Shown: positions 1 to 19,489, numbered from the stretch's first letter. The stretch: DNA of 64,000 nucleotides from Litomosoides sigmodontis (GCA_963070105.1 OY718806.1:8321865-8385864); one strand, 5' to 3'. Notes: generated by a model from the letters alone, not told the origin. Made by a program: numbers and translations.

Positions 1-161
1 ATACCATTTTTCACAGCCGAAATAACCTGAATTATTCTAAGTTAAATTAATCCAAGCCTTTCAATAAGTGATATTTTAGAAGTCGGAACAATCAGATAAA
101 TTGGTATGTATATATATATACCTTTCTTTTGGTGCTATAATGTATATACATATGAAAAAAA

Positions 162-167
162 TTTATT
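162..167 (-). terminator. Candidate poly(A) signal for caveolin
   Basis: AATAAA on the minus strand about 160 bases downstream of the caveolin stop codon. It is the nearest canonical hexamer; assignment is by position only. The rest of 1-323 shows no gene. Confidence 0.4.
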
Positions 168-323
168 CATAGTGTTTTATAGAGTGTAAGAAATGAGCTC
201 GAAGGATGGTGTAACATTCGAGAAATTGCTGCTGGAAAACTCTGCCAACTGAAATCGTCATAATGAATTGGAGTATACGTGTTACGTTAAATGAATGAAT
301 GAATGATTGATTAACTATACTAA

Positions 324-2121
324 TCAAGCATTTAGTATGACGGTATTTTCTTCATTTTTCTTTCTTTGGCAACAAATCGACTTGGTAATTGGATTCAGAA
401 GTCGGCATATGATGAAGTCCCAGCTCTGAAAGCAAATATATGGCAAGTAAAATACACGTCATTTGTACAAGAGATCGTGTACAGGTCTAGTCATCGTAGT
501 TACACAAGTGTTACAATCATTTTAAACAGCATGCTAGATAGGCTGTAAATGAATGGAAATCACTTCGTTTTAATAAATTGATTAACGACAACCTTCCAAT
601 GCTGATTTCTCAGCCTTTAATGAAATTTGAATAGTATCTGTATGTGGTAGGAAATAAATTTTTTTTAAAAAGTAGGAAAAAAAATTCATGGATTTGTAAA
701 AAATAAAGAAATTGAAACCTTAGACAGAGCATTTAGTGGTATTCCGAATAGTACGCCAAGCGGTGTGCACAAGAAAACACTAATTGCTGCGAAAATCGCA
801 AATAGAACACCGAAGAGTACGGCGAACGGTATAGCGATAAATGTGGCCAGCAACTTGTAAATGGTAACACTTGTAGCGGTAAAAATTCGATTAGTTGCAA
901 GCCAAGTCCAGTTGAACGAACGACTTCCGTCCGGTTCTGCGAACACTTGTCCAAAATCCATGATAACGTGATTGTTAAGACCTCGTTTATCACGACTGAT
1001 GAAATGCATTCCATTTGTCACTTTCGATTTCTTTCCTCCAACATTATAGGATCGAGGACTTTTCCGTTGCCAAATTTTACATATCTTTTTACGCTTCTTG
1101 TCGCCACTCTCTTCCTGCAAGAGAGGAAAACGGAGAGGAACGAGGTAAAAAGCGAAAAGTGAAAACGGAACGGACAGATGAAGCCATTCCATGCATAATT
1201 TTTGTCAATAACCAACCGGAAGAAGGGGAAAAAATTCATTAACAGGAAATCACAGATTGGCATCATTGATAAACGTATGATTGCCGAGCATTTCTGTGGT
1301 TTTCTGATTCAGAAAGAAAAAAGGAAATAATTTAGAGGATTTAAGTGAAACGAAAAAATTGGTGAGAATATATTGTAGCGTGTTTTTTTGATTCAAATTT
1401 TGATACCATTCAGAAAGTTTAATTAAATTTCCTTTTTTTGTTTTATTGAACAAAAATCGAAATAAATTTTCGCTGTTTTTTCTTTTGGATGAGCCATACT
1501 TCAACACTTAACGTCATTTTCAAATAAGGCGATTTAAAATACTTTCCTTTCGCACTTTTGTGATTGATTGCGAAGTGAATGCAAATAATTAATTACAATT
1601 TTCGAAAATGCTTTTCAATAATCTTATGAAGAACGGAAGAAAGCATCTGAGCATAAAAATTTGCAAGCTTTTTCATTCTGATAAATCGTTTTTACTAATT
1701 TAATTGGAAATTATTATGTTGAATTAGTTCGAAGTTCCAAAATTCTGATTACTGGGCACATTCCTAGTAAAACAAACGATTTATCAGAACGAAAAGCCAT
1801 TTGTAAAATGAATTTTTTAGATTCTTACTTGAATCGAAACATTTCTTTGCCTGAGAAAGCTAATTTACATCAATAACTGATAAATGAGGAACATTCAATA
1901 TTTTATAGTCTATTAGCGTGAAACGTTTTTATTTTCAATATTTTAGTTATTTGAAAAGGAAAATTAATTTCGCAATGTGGGAAACTAATTTATAATATTT
2001 GGTAAGGTAAATTCCACCTTGAAAAGATTACCTTTGTCGAATTAGTTTCCGCTTCAAGCGTTTCCGGTTCCCATTTCACTGGCACTCCTTTCGCTTCAAT
2101 CACTTCTGTCAAATCACACAT
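324..2121 (-). CDS. cav-1: Caveolin (complete, 3 exons)
   Basis: Caveolins are hairpin membrane scaffolds of the plasma membrane and endocytic compartments. Exons on the minus strand are 2032-2121, 719-1114 and 324-425. All junctions are phase 0, with donors AAG|GTAATC and AAG|GTTTCA and acceptors TTGCAG and TTTCAG. The model gives 195 residues, close to nematode caveolins. Residues 69-91 (RDKRGLNNHV then FGQVFAEP) match the caveolin signature region (family form FEDVIAEP). A hydrophobic intramembrane hairpin spans about 118-150. The last exon starts SWDFI and keeps the family W-x-x-x-I...NP pattern; it ends in a Cys-Cys pair and a charged tail. The N terminus is short and acidic, shorter than I recall for C. 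elegans CAV-1. The start ATG is the only good one at the head of exon 1. A further exon inside the 917-bp first intron cannot be excluded. Choice between cav-1 and cav-2 orthology is tentative. Confidence 0.85.
1115..2031 (-). other. Caveolin intron 1
   Basis: A 917-bp AT-rich intron flanked by GTAATC and TTGCAG. Several short open frames are present, but none has flanking splice sites in a phase that fits the neighbouring exons. Confidence 0.6.
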
Positions 2122-3473
2122 GCTTGCTCACGTAAAACTCCGCTTCCAGTGAATAATGCAAGGAGTGAACGGTGGAAGTTGCTATTTAAGTGGTGCTAGT
2201 GGTATGGTACGTGATTAGCGACGAATTGACAACAAAGACCTAATGCGAGCACTGCTAACCTAACCAATCGGTTATTGGGATGAAAATGTATGTCTCGTAA
2301 GGCTGGTCACTCCTTAACAGATCGCGATAAAAGGCGGACCACTACCGATGCCCATCTGATGACCTTTACCTTTCTTTTTCCAGCAGTCTATTGCTACTTA
2401 TCAATACTCTCATTTTCTCTATTTCTCCAGCACTTACCTCATCTTTAACTAACACTGTCCTGCACTTCCTCTTTTGTAGAAGGAAGCTTCACTGGTGGTT
2501 GCTAAGCCTGACTGACCTCCCCTCATCCCTCTCCACCTCTGCAGCGAGAAAGTAGCCAGTGAATGCGCGCCAACAACAACTGTCCAAGTGCTATTGTTAT
2601 CATCGTGAGCAGCTGAACCCACTGCATCACACATGTAAAAATTCATTTGGGGAAGTTCAAATTTCAAATTACGATTTTCTAATTTAAATTGGAATTTAAG
2701 AAAAAAAAACCCCCTCCATCATCCCATGCAATAATTTAACGTGTAAATGTTTCGGTTGAATTTAATAATTTGTTGTTTGAAATTTGAAATGAAATCAAAG
2801 TTGCAATGCATGGTGTAAAGAAGAATGCAACACATTGAATTCATTTCTGGAAGGGATGTTACTGTTGTTGCGTCATATCATCTCTTTTCTAGTGCATCTA
2901 AATTTCAATTATTATGAAAATTTGAGTTTTGACAAATGAAAAAGTGTCACTGGCAATTTCAATTACTTTAAACATTCTACGGATAAGCAGTTGTTAGATT
3001 GTTTCCAGTCTTCCTTCGAATCAATTCTCTGAGAGGAAAATTGCGATTTTTAGGAAAGTAATTTAAATATCGAAATTTCAATCAGTACAGCCGTGATGTC
3101 TTATCAGCTGATTACCACCATCAAGAAGACATTCCTTTTTTATTTTGCCCTTCATATTCCATTTTCTGAATTCTTCATAGTCTAATAGTTAAATAACAAA
3201 TCAGAGGAAAATTTTGAGGATAAATTATCCATCAGCCAGTTCAGCGAACGTAAACGAATCACCTATAGATTGACACGTTCTTTTCTCGATAGATAAAATG
3301 CTAACGTGTTATTTGTAACGTATTCTAACGTGCTGTTTCGATCGCCAATTGAAACTTTATTAGTAGAACGAATTAATGAAGTGAATATTACATCATGCTT
3401 CAAATATAATTAATTTATTAAATTTTCAAAAACATTTGTTGCACTATTGTAGAACGATAAAAAATACCGTGAT
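2122..3473. other. Intergenic: caveolin 5' flank and 3' flank of PAN-like gene
   Basis: No gene is supported here. The 2122-2350 part is less AT-rich and is the likely caveolin promoter and 5' leader. Open frames around 2449-2667 lack splice or domain support. Confidence 0.5.
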
Positions 3474-4838
3474 TCAGCCAAATGCAAAGTGATTTCGTTG
3501 TTCGAGCAAAGTGAGATAATTAGCCTTCCGCTTCGTTACTTCATTATGACGATTTATTATTGTCAGACGTTGTATATGGTTATCTGCAACACACAAACAC
3601 ACACGCACGCATATACAAATTATAACTTACTGTAAAGTAAGCATATATGGCATTTTCTTTACGATTCATAATATCTCAGTGGTAATGCACATTTAAAATA
3701 GCTAATTATTAGGAGTGAAAATTAATTATTTTTGATGAATAAATGAACTTACAGTACTCTTTGCAACCAGATTTCTTCTTCACTATATAAATATTAACGT
3801 TTGGAACGTAAATAAGTTCATTTAGAGTCATTGTATCGTATAGCTCACACGTGAAAACATCACGTCCACCAATTAATCCATAAACAGCTGCTTTACACCT
3901 CTGAAATGTTATTTCGTTCAACCACTAAGTAAGTCTCTGAAAATCATCGATCATACGACTTAGAAAGGATTGAGCCATTTGCTGTCTTCCATGAACAAAT
4001 GACTGCAGCACACAAAAACATCTGAGAACAAAACATGCAAGCTCTAAAAATTCTATAAAACTTAATTTTCTAAATTTATAATTTGAAATTTTATTAAAGT
4101 TTTTATTCATTATTTTCAAATGTTATTTAAAATTCATGCTAAATTTGCTATTTTTTGCAATCAAAAACAGCTATAAAAAAACTTGCTCTATGATTGCTAT
4201 AAAATTGTTAACTCAACATTTTTCATGGTTAATTTAATTTAATATTATTCGTTTGAAATTTCCAAATAATCGATTATTACGATAGAAGAGCGATAGAAAT
4301 GATAAATGAGTGGGAGTAGCGAATTAATTTGTTCTTTCTTTCGGTCTTATTTGAAAACGGTTCAAATGCCTGACCATTATTATCATTAAATATCATTTCG
4401 TCCTTATCACTTATCATTCTCTTAAGTTGTCTCAATTTACAGGAAAGGATTGAAGTACTTGACATATATGTGACTCATTTACGCATATTATCAGAGAATT
4501 AACATCAAATAATTGCAAGTAATATGTTAATAATTAAAGTTTTACGAATTTTAATTTTGTGTGGCAAAAACCATCAATCAATTGACTAATAAATTATAGT
4601 TAATGATTAAATTAACAAATTTTTATTGAGCTAATAAAAGCAATTCGATGCAAGTCAAATTTCCAAAAAAAAAAAATCGAAGAATTTACTTGATCTCTGA
4701 GACAAGTTGCTAAACATTGATCCTCCGTACTACTGTAGCTATCATTTGCAATTCCATAAGGTTTGAGAGAAATTGGCATATCACGATCTGTATATTCCAC
4801 AAAGCATTTGCATAACACACAAGGATTTCCAAAATGGT
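3474..4838 (-). CDS. PAN/apple-like cysteine-rich protein (5' end not resolved)
   Basis: Three minus-strand exons fit together: 4690-4838, 3753-3900 and 3474-3583. Junctions are CAA|GTAAAT to ATTTCAG|AGG (phase 0) and TACT|GTAAGT to TTGCAG|AT (phase 1). The central stretch has the look of a PAN/apple domain: a Cys-rich run (NPCVLCKCF), then EDQCLATCLRDQ, then RCKAAVYG and FTCELYD, that is C-x3-C, C-K-A and T-C-x-L-Y spacing. The C-terminal exon gives a basic tail ending HFAFG before a stop. PAN modules mediate protein or carbohydrate binding in secreted or surface proteins. The first visible exon begins in phase 2 (codon completed by AC), so at least one 5' exon and the signal peptide lie further right. 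The specific protein is not recognised. Confidence 0.55.
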
Positions 4839-5228
4839 CTGAAATTTAAATCAACTTTTTAAATTCTTATAAATTTCGTCAAGAAAAGATTACTAGTATG
4901 AAAAAAGTATAAAATTCTTAAAATTGCAATATTAATAACAAAAAAAAAGGGAAATAATCCATTAACATAATTTAGAATGGTTACAGTTTTATTACTACAA
5001 TTCTGGAAGGAAGCAAATGTGAAATCTAATGAGAAACAATGAAAAAAAAGTAATCGTCGTATATCTATTACAGATAATGCAGATGATTTATTTCAATTTT
5101 TTTTCCTTTTTCTTTTCACTTCGGCAATTGCTATTATGAAAAGAAGTAATTTTGAAATTTAATCTGATTTGTTATGAAATGTTTAACACTATGGATGAAT
5201 GCATGCAGCAACTGCTGTCTATTTTACA

Positions 5229-5270
5229 GAAATCATTCGTTCGTTCGTTCGTTCGTTCGTTCATTCATTC
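5229..5270. repeat. TTCG/TTCA microsatellite
   Basis: Tandem TTCG units passing into TTCA units, about 40 bases. Confidence 0.85.
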
Positions 5271-5421
5271 ACACCTACGCCTTCCATGTTTGATTATTTT
5301 GAAGCAGTTATTGGTTAAATCAACCGAAGAAACAAAACAAACAAACTTGGCTGATTAAAAGTGTCGGCAATTCTAAAAAAGACCCCAGCAACAATAAACA
5401 AGCTAGGGGCAATCATTGAAC

Positions 5422-5527
5422 AGATGGACAAAAATGATGCCGGCACTCTTTGATTCTGCCATTCTGTGTTAACAAAATATGGGTCAACAATACATGGAAA
5501 GGTCAGAAATGGGTCACACATCCATTT
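5422..5527 (-). CDS. Possible 5' exon of the PAN-like gene
   Basis: Minus-strand open stretch preceded by a good TTTTCAG acceptor. It encodes a Cys- and Pro-containing peptide (starts KWMCDPFLTFPCIVDP). With donor T|GTTCAA it would join in phase (T+AC) to the exon at 4690-4838. The donor is weak and no homology is recognised, so the link is an inference. Other donors are possible. Confidence 0.3.
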
Positions 5528-6877
5528 CTGAAAAATAATTCTCTCTTCCTCCTTCTCTCTTTCTCTCTCTCTCTTTCTTTTGCACTGATTGGAACTCCTT
5601 ATCACATCAGTTTGTGCATTATCAAATAAGAATACATGCAAATTTGCAGTTTCATTCTTTCCTATCATTTGTTTAACAATAAAATTATCCAATAAACTTT
5701 TTCATTTCACAATATATGCTGAGCAAACATACAAATAAACCTGTATATAAAAAAAAAATTTCCCTTTTTAAAATATTTGTCCATTATCATTCATCGTTTT
5801 CATACAAAAAAGAAAAAAAGACGAAAAATTAAACATTTTGAAAAATTAAAATTTTTTTCAATTATTCCATTTATAGTATTATTCTCCTATTATTTTTAAA
5901 TTTCAAAATTTTGACTAAAAAATCAAGGCGAAATTTTTGAGGTAATGAAATAGTGGAAAAGTTGCAAAGTGAAGTTCTTTTTCAAAAACTCAACCATTGA
6001 TCACAGTGTACGCGCATTGACACTTTCCCTCCTCCCCTTCTCCCTCTCTTTAACATTCCTTAAGAAAGCGGATTTGCCCAGTCAATTGTTTAAGCTTAAC
6101 CATTTTCATGTGCTAGAAACTCAATTAATTACTGAAAACCTGGCTTTCATAAATTTGACGGCTTTTTTTTCCCGCAACGATCGATTCCTTTGCCATTTGA
6201 TAGCTGAAATTGCTGGTGACAGGCAAAGGCAAATGTGATGCGAAAAATATTTTGCAAAATTACAAAATGTTGAAAAATTGAACCAGCACTTATCACATCA
6301 TTCTTCACCAAATAATTGTTGGCAACGTGTGCAAACCTAAAGGTAAATTCCGAGGGAAAAAAACATGGAAAAAATTGCAGCAGAAGAAAAGGTTGATTGA
6401 TCGATCAGGCAATGTGATAAATACGTCCCTTTCATCGTGTCGAAAATGGTATTTCAATTTAATTGGAAGCATAATTTTAGCTTTTACAATTTATACTTCA
6501 AATTTCACTCTACGTATTTCGATTTACTGTAAAGCTATTCAGAGTTAAAATTAAATACAAAAAGCAATTTACCTTTTATTTCACTGTTTGCACACAAATT
6601 CATTTATCAATTTTTTTAAACATTAAATTTAGGTGAGAAAGAAAACTTACAACATTAAAACTATCAAATTTTCCTTTTCCATTTTCTCTCGCAGTATTGG
6701 TTAGCTGATAATTTTTTTATCATTTAACTTATCAACAGTAAATTCCTCTCCTTATATCTAAACAAATATCAAAATATTTGAAAAATGTTTGATACAATTA
6801 CATTTATTTCATATTGCCTCCTTTCTCTCCTCATCAGTGTAAATCGTTCATCTGCAAAGTGATAAAAATAGAAATTT

Positions 6878-6939
6878 GAATTTGATATTTAATTCGTCAA
6901 ACGTGAAAATACACGTTTGACGAATTAAATATCAAATTC
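6878..6939. repeat. Perfect 28-bp inverted repeat with 6-base loop
   Basis: Arms 6878-6905 and 6912-6939 are exact reverse complements, separated by the loop AAAATA. The arms begin GAATTTGATATT and end CAAACGTG. No adjacent gene is recognised. It could be a foldback element, a transcribed hairpin, or a replication- or assembly-derived palindrome. Confidence 0.9.
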
Positions 6940-7351
6940 ATATACGTGTATATCCAATTTCCCTTTTTTTTAAAAAAAAAAGTTATTAATTCAAAAAAAA
7001 TGTCCACTTGCATTAACTTTTTTTTCAACCTTGTTTTTTTTTAATTTAATTATATTTAGCAGTTTTTATGTAAAAATAAATAGAATAGAAAAGATTGTCA
7101 GGTTCATTTGCAACAGTTTCGCATTGTTTAAATAATCGTAATTTTTTGCGAAATATTTTGCCAAAAAAAAATGTAAGGATGGAAATGAATTGGTTACTTA
7201 AGTGATTTATGAGGGCGTACTTTTCCGATAAGTTATTGTACTCCATTGCTACTTCTCTGTTGAGTAGTAATTGAGTTCAACAAATTTTCCAATTTCTCTT
7301 TTTTTTTTTAAAAAAAGTTATTAACTAATTCTTTTAGGTAAAAGGCAACAA

Positions 7352-7373
7352 AGAGAGAGAGAGAGAGAGAGGA
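7352..7373. repeat. GA microsatellite
   Basis: Run of GA dinucleotides, about 22 bases. Confidence 0.8.
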
Positions 7374-10300
7374 AAATTGTTGCTTTTTTCTAAATAAATT
7401 TTTAAGTAAAATGATGAATGCTGCAAAATTATTTATTTCTCTTATGAATATTAGGCAATGAGAAATGCATTTCTTCTATTCCATTCTCTCTCATTTCTTC
7501 AACATTTCAAGCTTTTCAGTACTAATCTCCTCTGATCACGCAGATGGAAGTGTTTGACCATTAATTCACACTGTTTTATATGATTGAATTTTCACACAAT
7601 TTTATAATATATCAAATATCAACGCTGTACATAAGTTTTGTTTGAAAGTTGTTTTCGTTTAATTAATATTTAATTCAATATGAAATTAGGAGAAAACAAG
7701 CGAAATTTTGGAGCAGAAATCGTGCGCAATATAATTTTGAGCATTTTGCGCATTTCCGTACATCGTCGTCACTTACGTAAAATCCTCAGTCGTGAGTACT
7801 GTGGTGCAGTAGCAGCAGTAAGTTGTGCGCAGTACCAGTGGTGTTGTATGCTAGCATTTAGCATCTATTTGAAAACATTTAAATGACTCATGCTCTCAAT
7901 CACGTAACACTTGCTTTTCATTTCATTCACTGCACGTTGCAAGTAAATCTCGTACAATTGTGCATTTTTGATTGCATCCTGTATATCAGTACTATGATGT
8001 CAATGGAATTAAGAGGAGTGTTTTGACGGAATTTGACATCATAATTTTCATTCGGCAACCTTTCCCGCACCCGGTCATGTCATCTCATCAGGACAGTACG
8101 TCGTTGCTCCAACTTAAAACTGTCGTGAATGAAAAATAATTTAAAAATTGTTGATTATGAAAAAATGAAATGCATGTATTTAGCCTTCACAAATATGAAT
8201 AATGACTTGCTGAATGGTTAAATTCAAAGGTCAATTACTGCAAGTTGCACTTTAATGAATTCATATTTGTCGTTGCCATAATCGATGATATGTGACAGTG
8301 GTGGTGTTGATTTGCTGATTGATTAGCAAACTTTGCAAAAAATAAAATAAAATTACCATTGGGGGAGAAACTGAATTTCAATTAGTAAGAATTATGGAGT
8401 ACAAGAATTGAGTTAATTACTAACAAATATCGGCTGTATTAAAGATATAGCAATAAAATCATTTACCATAGTAATGCAGTATCAGTGATTACGATTGTTC
8501 AATTGACTCAAACTATTTGATGAATTATAAAAATGATGTCATTTAAATTTCCTGGTAATAATGATAATGGACAAAATACATGTAATGCGATATTTTAAAT
8601 TCCATTTCCAAACATCCTTGCGAGAGAAGTGGCCAAGCCAAGAAAATAATCATGCTAAGATTTTAATGATAAAATAATCCATGATAATTGGCAGTGGTGA
8701 CAGTGATAATCACACTGATAGTGCCTGAAAATTGCAAATGCAACAAAAGAATGGCAGTGGAAGATAATGTGACGATTGGATGAAAATTTTAAATTACTAA
8801 TTTGCAATTTGAAAATTTTCAAAAATTATTAAAATTAAAAAATACAGTTGTATTTGCTTGTAAAATTTTTCAGCCTAAATGCTAATGCAAATTATTTGCC
8901 TTGCTCATTACCACTAATTTTCACATGAAATTATTAATTGTTAATTGATATTGAATCACAAATATTACATTACATCCATTGCATAGCCTGCTTTTTTTCT
9001 CTCGCTAATTTCAATTTGTATCAGTTAAAATTTTCATAGAAATTTCTCTTCAATTTTTAAATAATTCAGTGTTTGAAAAGTTCTGGACATTGTGTGTGTG
9101 TGTAATTATTAATTTATCAATGGTTTTGTTGGCTTAGAATTGAATGAAAGTGGTAGGGAGGGAAGGAATGAGTAAAACATGCCTCTGAAGTGTTATTTTA
9201 AAAGTGAAGAAAGATGTTATCAAAGCAGCATAGGACCTCATTCAAAATCTTTTGCAGTGCTCCTTTTGTGTGTTACACGAAACAATAATCAGTACATGCA
9301 AATAGAACTTCAACTTCATTTAATTTCAAAGCCTTCCTTCCTTCCTTCCCTCTCTCTCTCGCCTCCTCCTTCTCCTCTCCTTTCCCTCTCTTTCCTCTGG
9401 AATTTGTCAACCTTCTTATCTCTGTATCAGGACATTTATTTTAGCATCAACTTTTTTTTTTTGCTACCTTTGAATTCATTTACGATCTTACGATGCACGA
9501 TATTTTACAAATTAAAACTTTTCAAGCTTTTTTTTTTGTTCTGTCAAAATTACAGGATAATTGAAAACGTGACAGCTTGTAAAAATTCCTTATCAAATAA
9601 AATCAGTTTGGTTTACCAAAAATTTTTTTGTGAACAGTTGAAATATTCAACAGTTCAAGCTCAGAATATTTGATTAAGTCGTTATTGTACAAATATTTAT
9701 TTCTGTTAAATACTTTTCCAATTAATATTGATAATATAACTAGCATTTGCAGTTTCGCTGTTTGTCAAGACAATTTCAAAAAATTTTTATATATATATAT
9801 AAGCAAAATTATTCTAATAAATTAAAATAATCGCCTAAACATGAAATTCCAGAGAAGAAAAAGTTTCTGTTAACAATTAATACTTATTGTTGATAATAGT
9901 ACTAGAAATAAAATTAAAATGCATTGAAATGTTTTTTATCTCTTTTTTCGTTGTGCTCAAATCAGGTCTTCTTTCTTTTCAATAATTACTTAAATGATAA
10001 TTCTATATTAACTCTTCCTGTTGTTACAGGAATTTTTGTTTCATTAAACTAAGCAATAAATTCATTCAAAAATATATTTTCTTATTAAAAAAAAAAGAGC
10101 TAAACAATAAATTCACTCATTTGAAAGTGAACAAAACACATGTGAAAAGAAAAATTTTTTCTTTCTTTGTTTAAAAATCCCTCATATTCTTCGTCTTCTT
10201 CTCCTTTCAATTTCTCTTAAAAGTGGAGGAAAGAAAAAATATAAACTGAAATGAGGTAGGTATGCCTCAGTTCCTTCAATTTATATATAATTTCCTTTTT

Positions 10301-12600
10301 TTTTCCTCCTCTTTCTTCTATTATTTTTAATTTCTTTTCCTATTATTATAAAGATTTTTCCATTTGTTACTTAATTCCTTCCACTTTAACATCACATGAT
10401 TTCCATAAATTGCTGGCAAAAATTTTTTTTGCAAAATTTCAATCTGAATATTTTCATTTTTCTAAATCTCTTTTATTTTTCATAGTGTTGAGGATTAATT
10501 TAAGATTGAAGGAAGATAAAAGCACTTTGACAGATTGGCACGCATGTGATGTGAGAGTGACTTTTTTTGATAAAAAATGATTTGTAAAGTAAAAAAAAAA
10601 AGTATTATCAGTATACAACGACAGTTCGTTGATCTCATTTATTATTTGCTTTCGCCTTTTTTTGGCTCTTTTGAAATTACAATATCATTGAAATGTTATA
10701 GTGAATAATTCTATTGCATAATTATTTTCATAAATCACAAATTTAAATCATTTCACTCATATCTCCCCGATGTTTCTTGTTAATAATGTACATCCATTGC
10801 AATATTTCAATTCTTCAAAAATTTTCCAATTGATCAGATATGCTGCTAATATGGGAAATTTCTTTTTCTCTTTTTTTCATTTTTTTTTAAAACTATTTCT
10901 TTCTCAGCAATGAATGATTTTCGCTTGCAAAAAAAAAGGGAGAGACTGATTCATAGCAATTTTTATTCCTCCTCTATTGATTTAAGCAATAAAAATACAT
11001 TAAAATTTCCATTCCCTCAACCACCATAACAATATTTTGATCAGTTTTGAAGTTTGGAATGTTAGATTTTTGAATTTTATAATTTGCATCAATTTTATCT
11101 CATCCATCCATAATTTCATTCACGCAAAAAATTTGTTTGCTTCTAAATTTTTGCTAATTTTATTCCAAATTGTTTTTTCTCGTCTCTATGATAAAATAAT
11201 TTGAGTGATTTTTTTTACAAAAAAAAACCGCCTTTGCTAAATTATGAGAAATACCTCTTTTCTAGCGAAAAAAAAGGAAAAATTTCAAATAAAAAAATAA
11301 AGAATAATTAGTCAATTATTCCAATTGCTTTCATAGAAATTAGAAGAGCTGCTTCTTCACACTGTTAAGCGTCGAAGGGATGCATGTGAAATTTCGAATC
11401 ATAAACATTTCCCTTCCACCTCTCTTCTCCAACCCTTTTATTCCTTATCAAATGCTTTCATACAAAGTTAAATTGATTTTCATTACAAACTTGCAAAACT
11501 ATTAAATCAGAAAAAGTGGAAGGCTCATCTTAAAAAGTTGTGCGTCGTTTGAAATTCTGCTAGCTGTCGTAATATCCTAAAAATCATTCCTGAATTTATT
11601 TGCAAATAAATAGCACATGAAATGGCAGAATATTTGCAAGTAGAATGAACGAATTTCCACTACTGCTACTGATAACTTAATATTATGCATATTATTTAAA
11701 TACTGATCTTATTCGCATAAAATTTCAAATTTAAATGCAGCTCCTACAGTAATGCAACTTCTATAGTACTGTCTGCAAGTTCAGTTCAAAGTTTGAACAT
11801 TACATCTTTTAATCTCTCTTGAACAGATTAGTAATATGACATCATGATATTAACATTAACACGTCAAATTATCATTGCCATTCACATTTTCCCCAATGTT
11901 TTCTTTTTTTTGAATGAATTAATAAATCAAATTTGCAATTAGTCCTTTATTAATTTATTGCTAATACGATTAATTAAATCACTTAAAAATACAGCAATTA
12001 ATTGCGTGATTTATCCAATTAATATAATGCATTTGCATTGGATGTTAAGTTAGCCGAATAAATTTATTGATTTAGAAATTTGAAAGTAACCAAAAGTTAT
12101 CTTTTCCAAAGTCATTTCTATATTTTATTTGATTGCTTGTTTACTGTTCATTAAATTTTCTTAAACAATCGATAATTTCATTGAGTTTGTTCTTTCCTCT
12201 CTTCCTTCGAAAAACAGAATGAAAAGAAAAATATCATAATTTTTCAACAATTTTTTTATGATTAGAATTTGAAAAAAAAGAACAAAAGGAAATTCATTTT
12301 TTTTTGATACATTTGTTTACCTGTTTGTTTGCTCTCACTCCTTTTTCCATTTTGAATTTGGAATTTCGAGATATGAAAGTAAGCAAAAAGGGACTCTCTA
12401 AATTTCGCTTCCTCTAAATGAGTGAATTAACTGAGTAACGGATAACAGTAAAATTGTTACTGGTAAAAAGGCGAAAGTTTGCATTGTTTTATTATAATCA
12501 ATGTTGAAGTGTAATTGAGGAAACATTTTGGGTTAGCCGAGTAAACAAGGAAGTAAAAAGCCTATGCTTATTGCTGCTTGAAGAAGAGGAAGAACCACTT

Positions 12601-12608
12601 ATTACAGC
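12601..12608 (+). promoter_or_regulatory. Candidate trans-splice/3' splice acceptor upstream of SLC6 start
   Basis: TTATTACAG ends at 12607, 60 bases before the ATG at 12668. An in-frame stop sits just upstream of the ATG, so this is more likely a leader (spliced-leader) acceptor than a coding junction. Confidence 0.4.
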
Positions 12609-12667
12609 TTCTCGAGCAATGCTATCCCTGAAACAGTGGAAGTAGAAGACGTGGGAAGATTGATTCC

Positions 12668-19064
<6,397 letters not shown>

Positions 19065-19489
19065 CGGCGATTCATTTTCATGAAAAAGCGATAAATATCA
19101 TTTTAATCATTTCAAAAGGCGAAACTTTTACTTCACTTCCAAATCAATATTGCAACATTTTCGGTAATTTGAAACTTCGTTTTCACTTAAGGCTTTCATA
19201 TAGCTAAAGATGGTCAAGCTCAGAACCAAAGCAAAAAAAAAAAGAAAAACAAATCTCTTGGAAAAAAAATGAAATGTTCCATTTAAATTTATTACTAATT
19301 ATTTGACTGCTTAATTTCTAGCAAAATAACTTGATAAATTTCTTAAGAAAAATAGCATCACAAAAAAATACTAGTTAAGCGCTTCCTTCCATAAAATTTG
19401 ATTCCAATTTTCATTTCAATACTTCGCAAAACATCAAAAGATTAGTCATTTCAAAATACAGTGGAATAATACATGTAGTGAATATGTCA

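Larger units (their letters stand above)
4839..12667. other. Long gene-poor stretch
   Basis: Very AT-rich DNA with many homopolymer runs. Apart from the possible exon at 5422-5527, the inverted repeat at 6878-6939 and simple repeats, I see no supported gene. Open frames at 5969-6238, 6327-6548, 7680-7886 and 9179-9673 have no recognisable domain or convincing splice context. The right end includes the 5' flank of the SLC6 transporter. Confidence 0.5.

Noticed and set aside
192..250. Helix-turn-helix-like peptide suggesting a Tc1/mariner remnant
   Set aside because: Too short, no DDE residues and no terminal repeats; it is the caveolin 3' flank.
366..548. 60-codon plus-strand open frame
   Set aside because: It is antisense to the last caveolin exon and has no domain or ATG start.
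6371..6454. Plus-strand segment KKRLIDRSGN, reminiscent of the N terminus of inward-rectifier K+ channels
   Set aside because: No following exon with the conserved DIFTT or W-R-W region was found downstream, so the similarity is probably chance.
10233..10285. Small hairpin containing a let-7-like seed TGAGGTAG
   Set aside because: Stem is short and bulged, and the rest does not match let-7.
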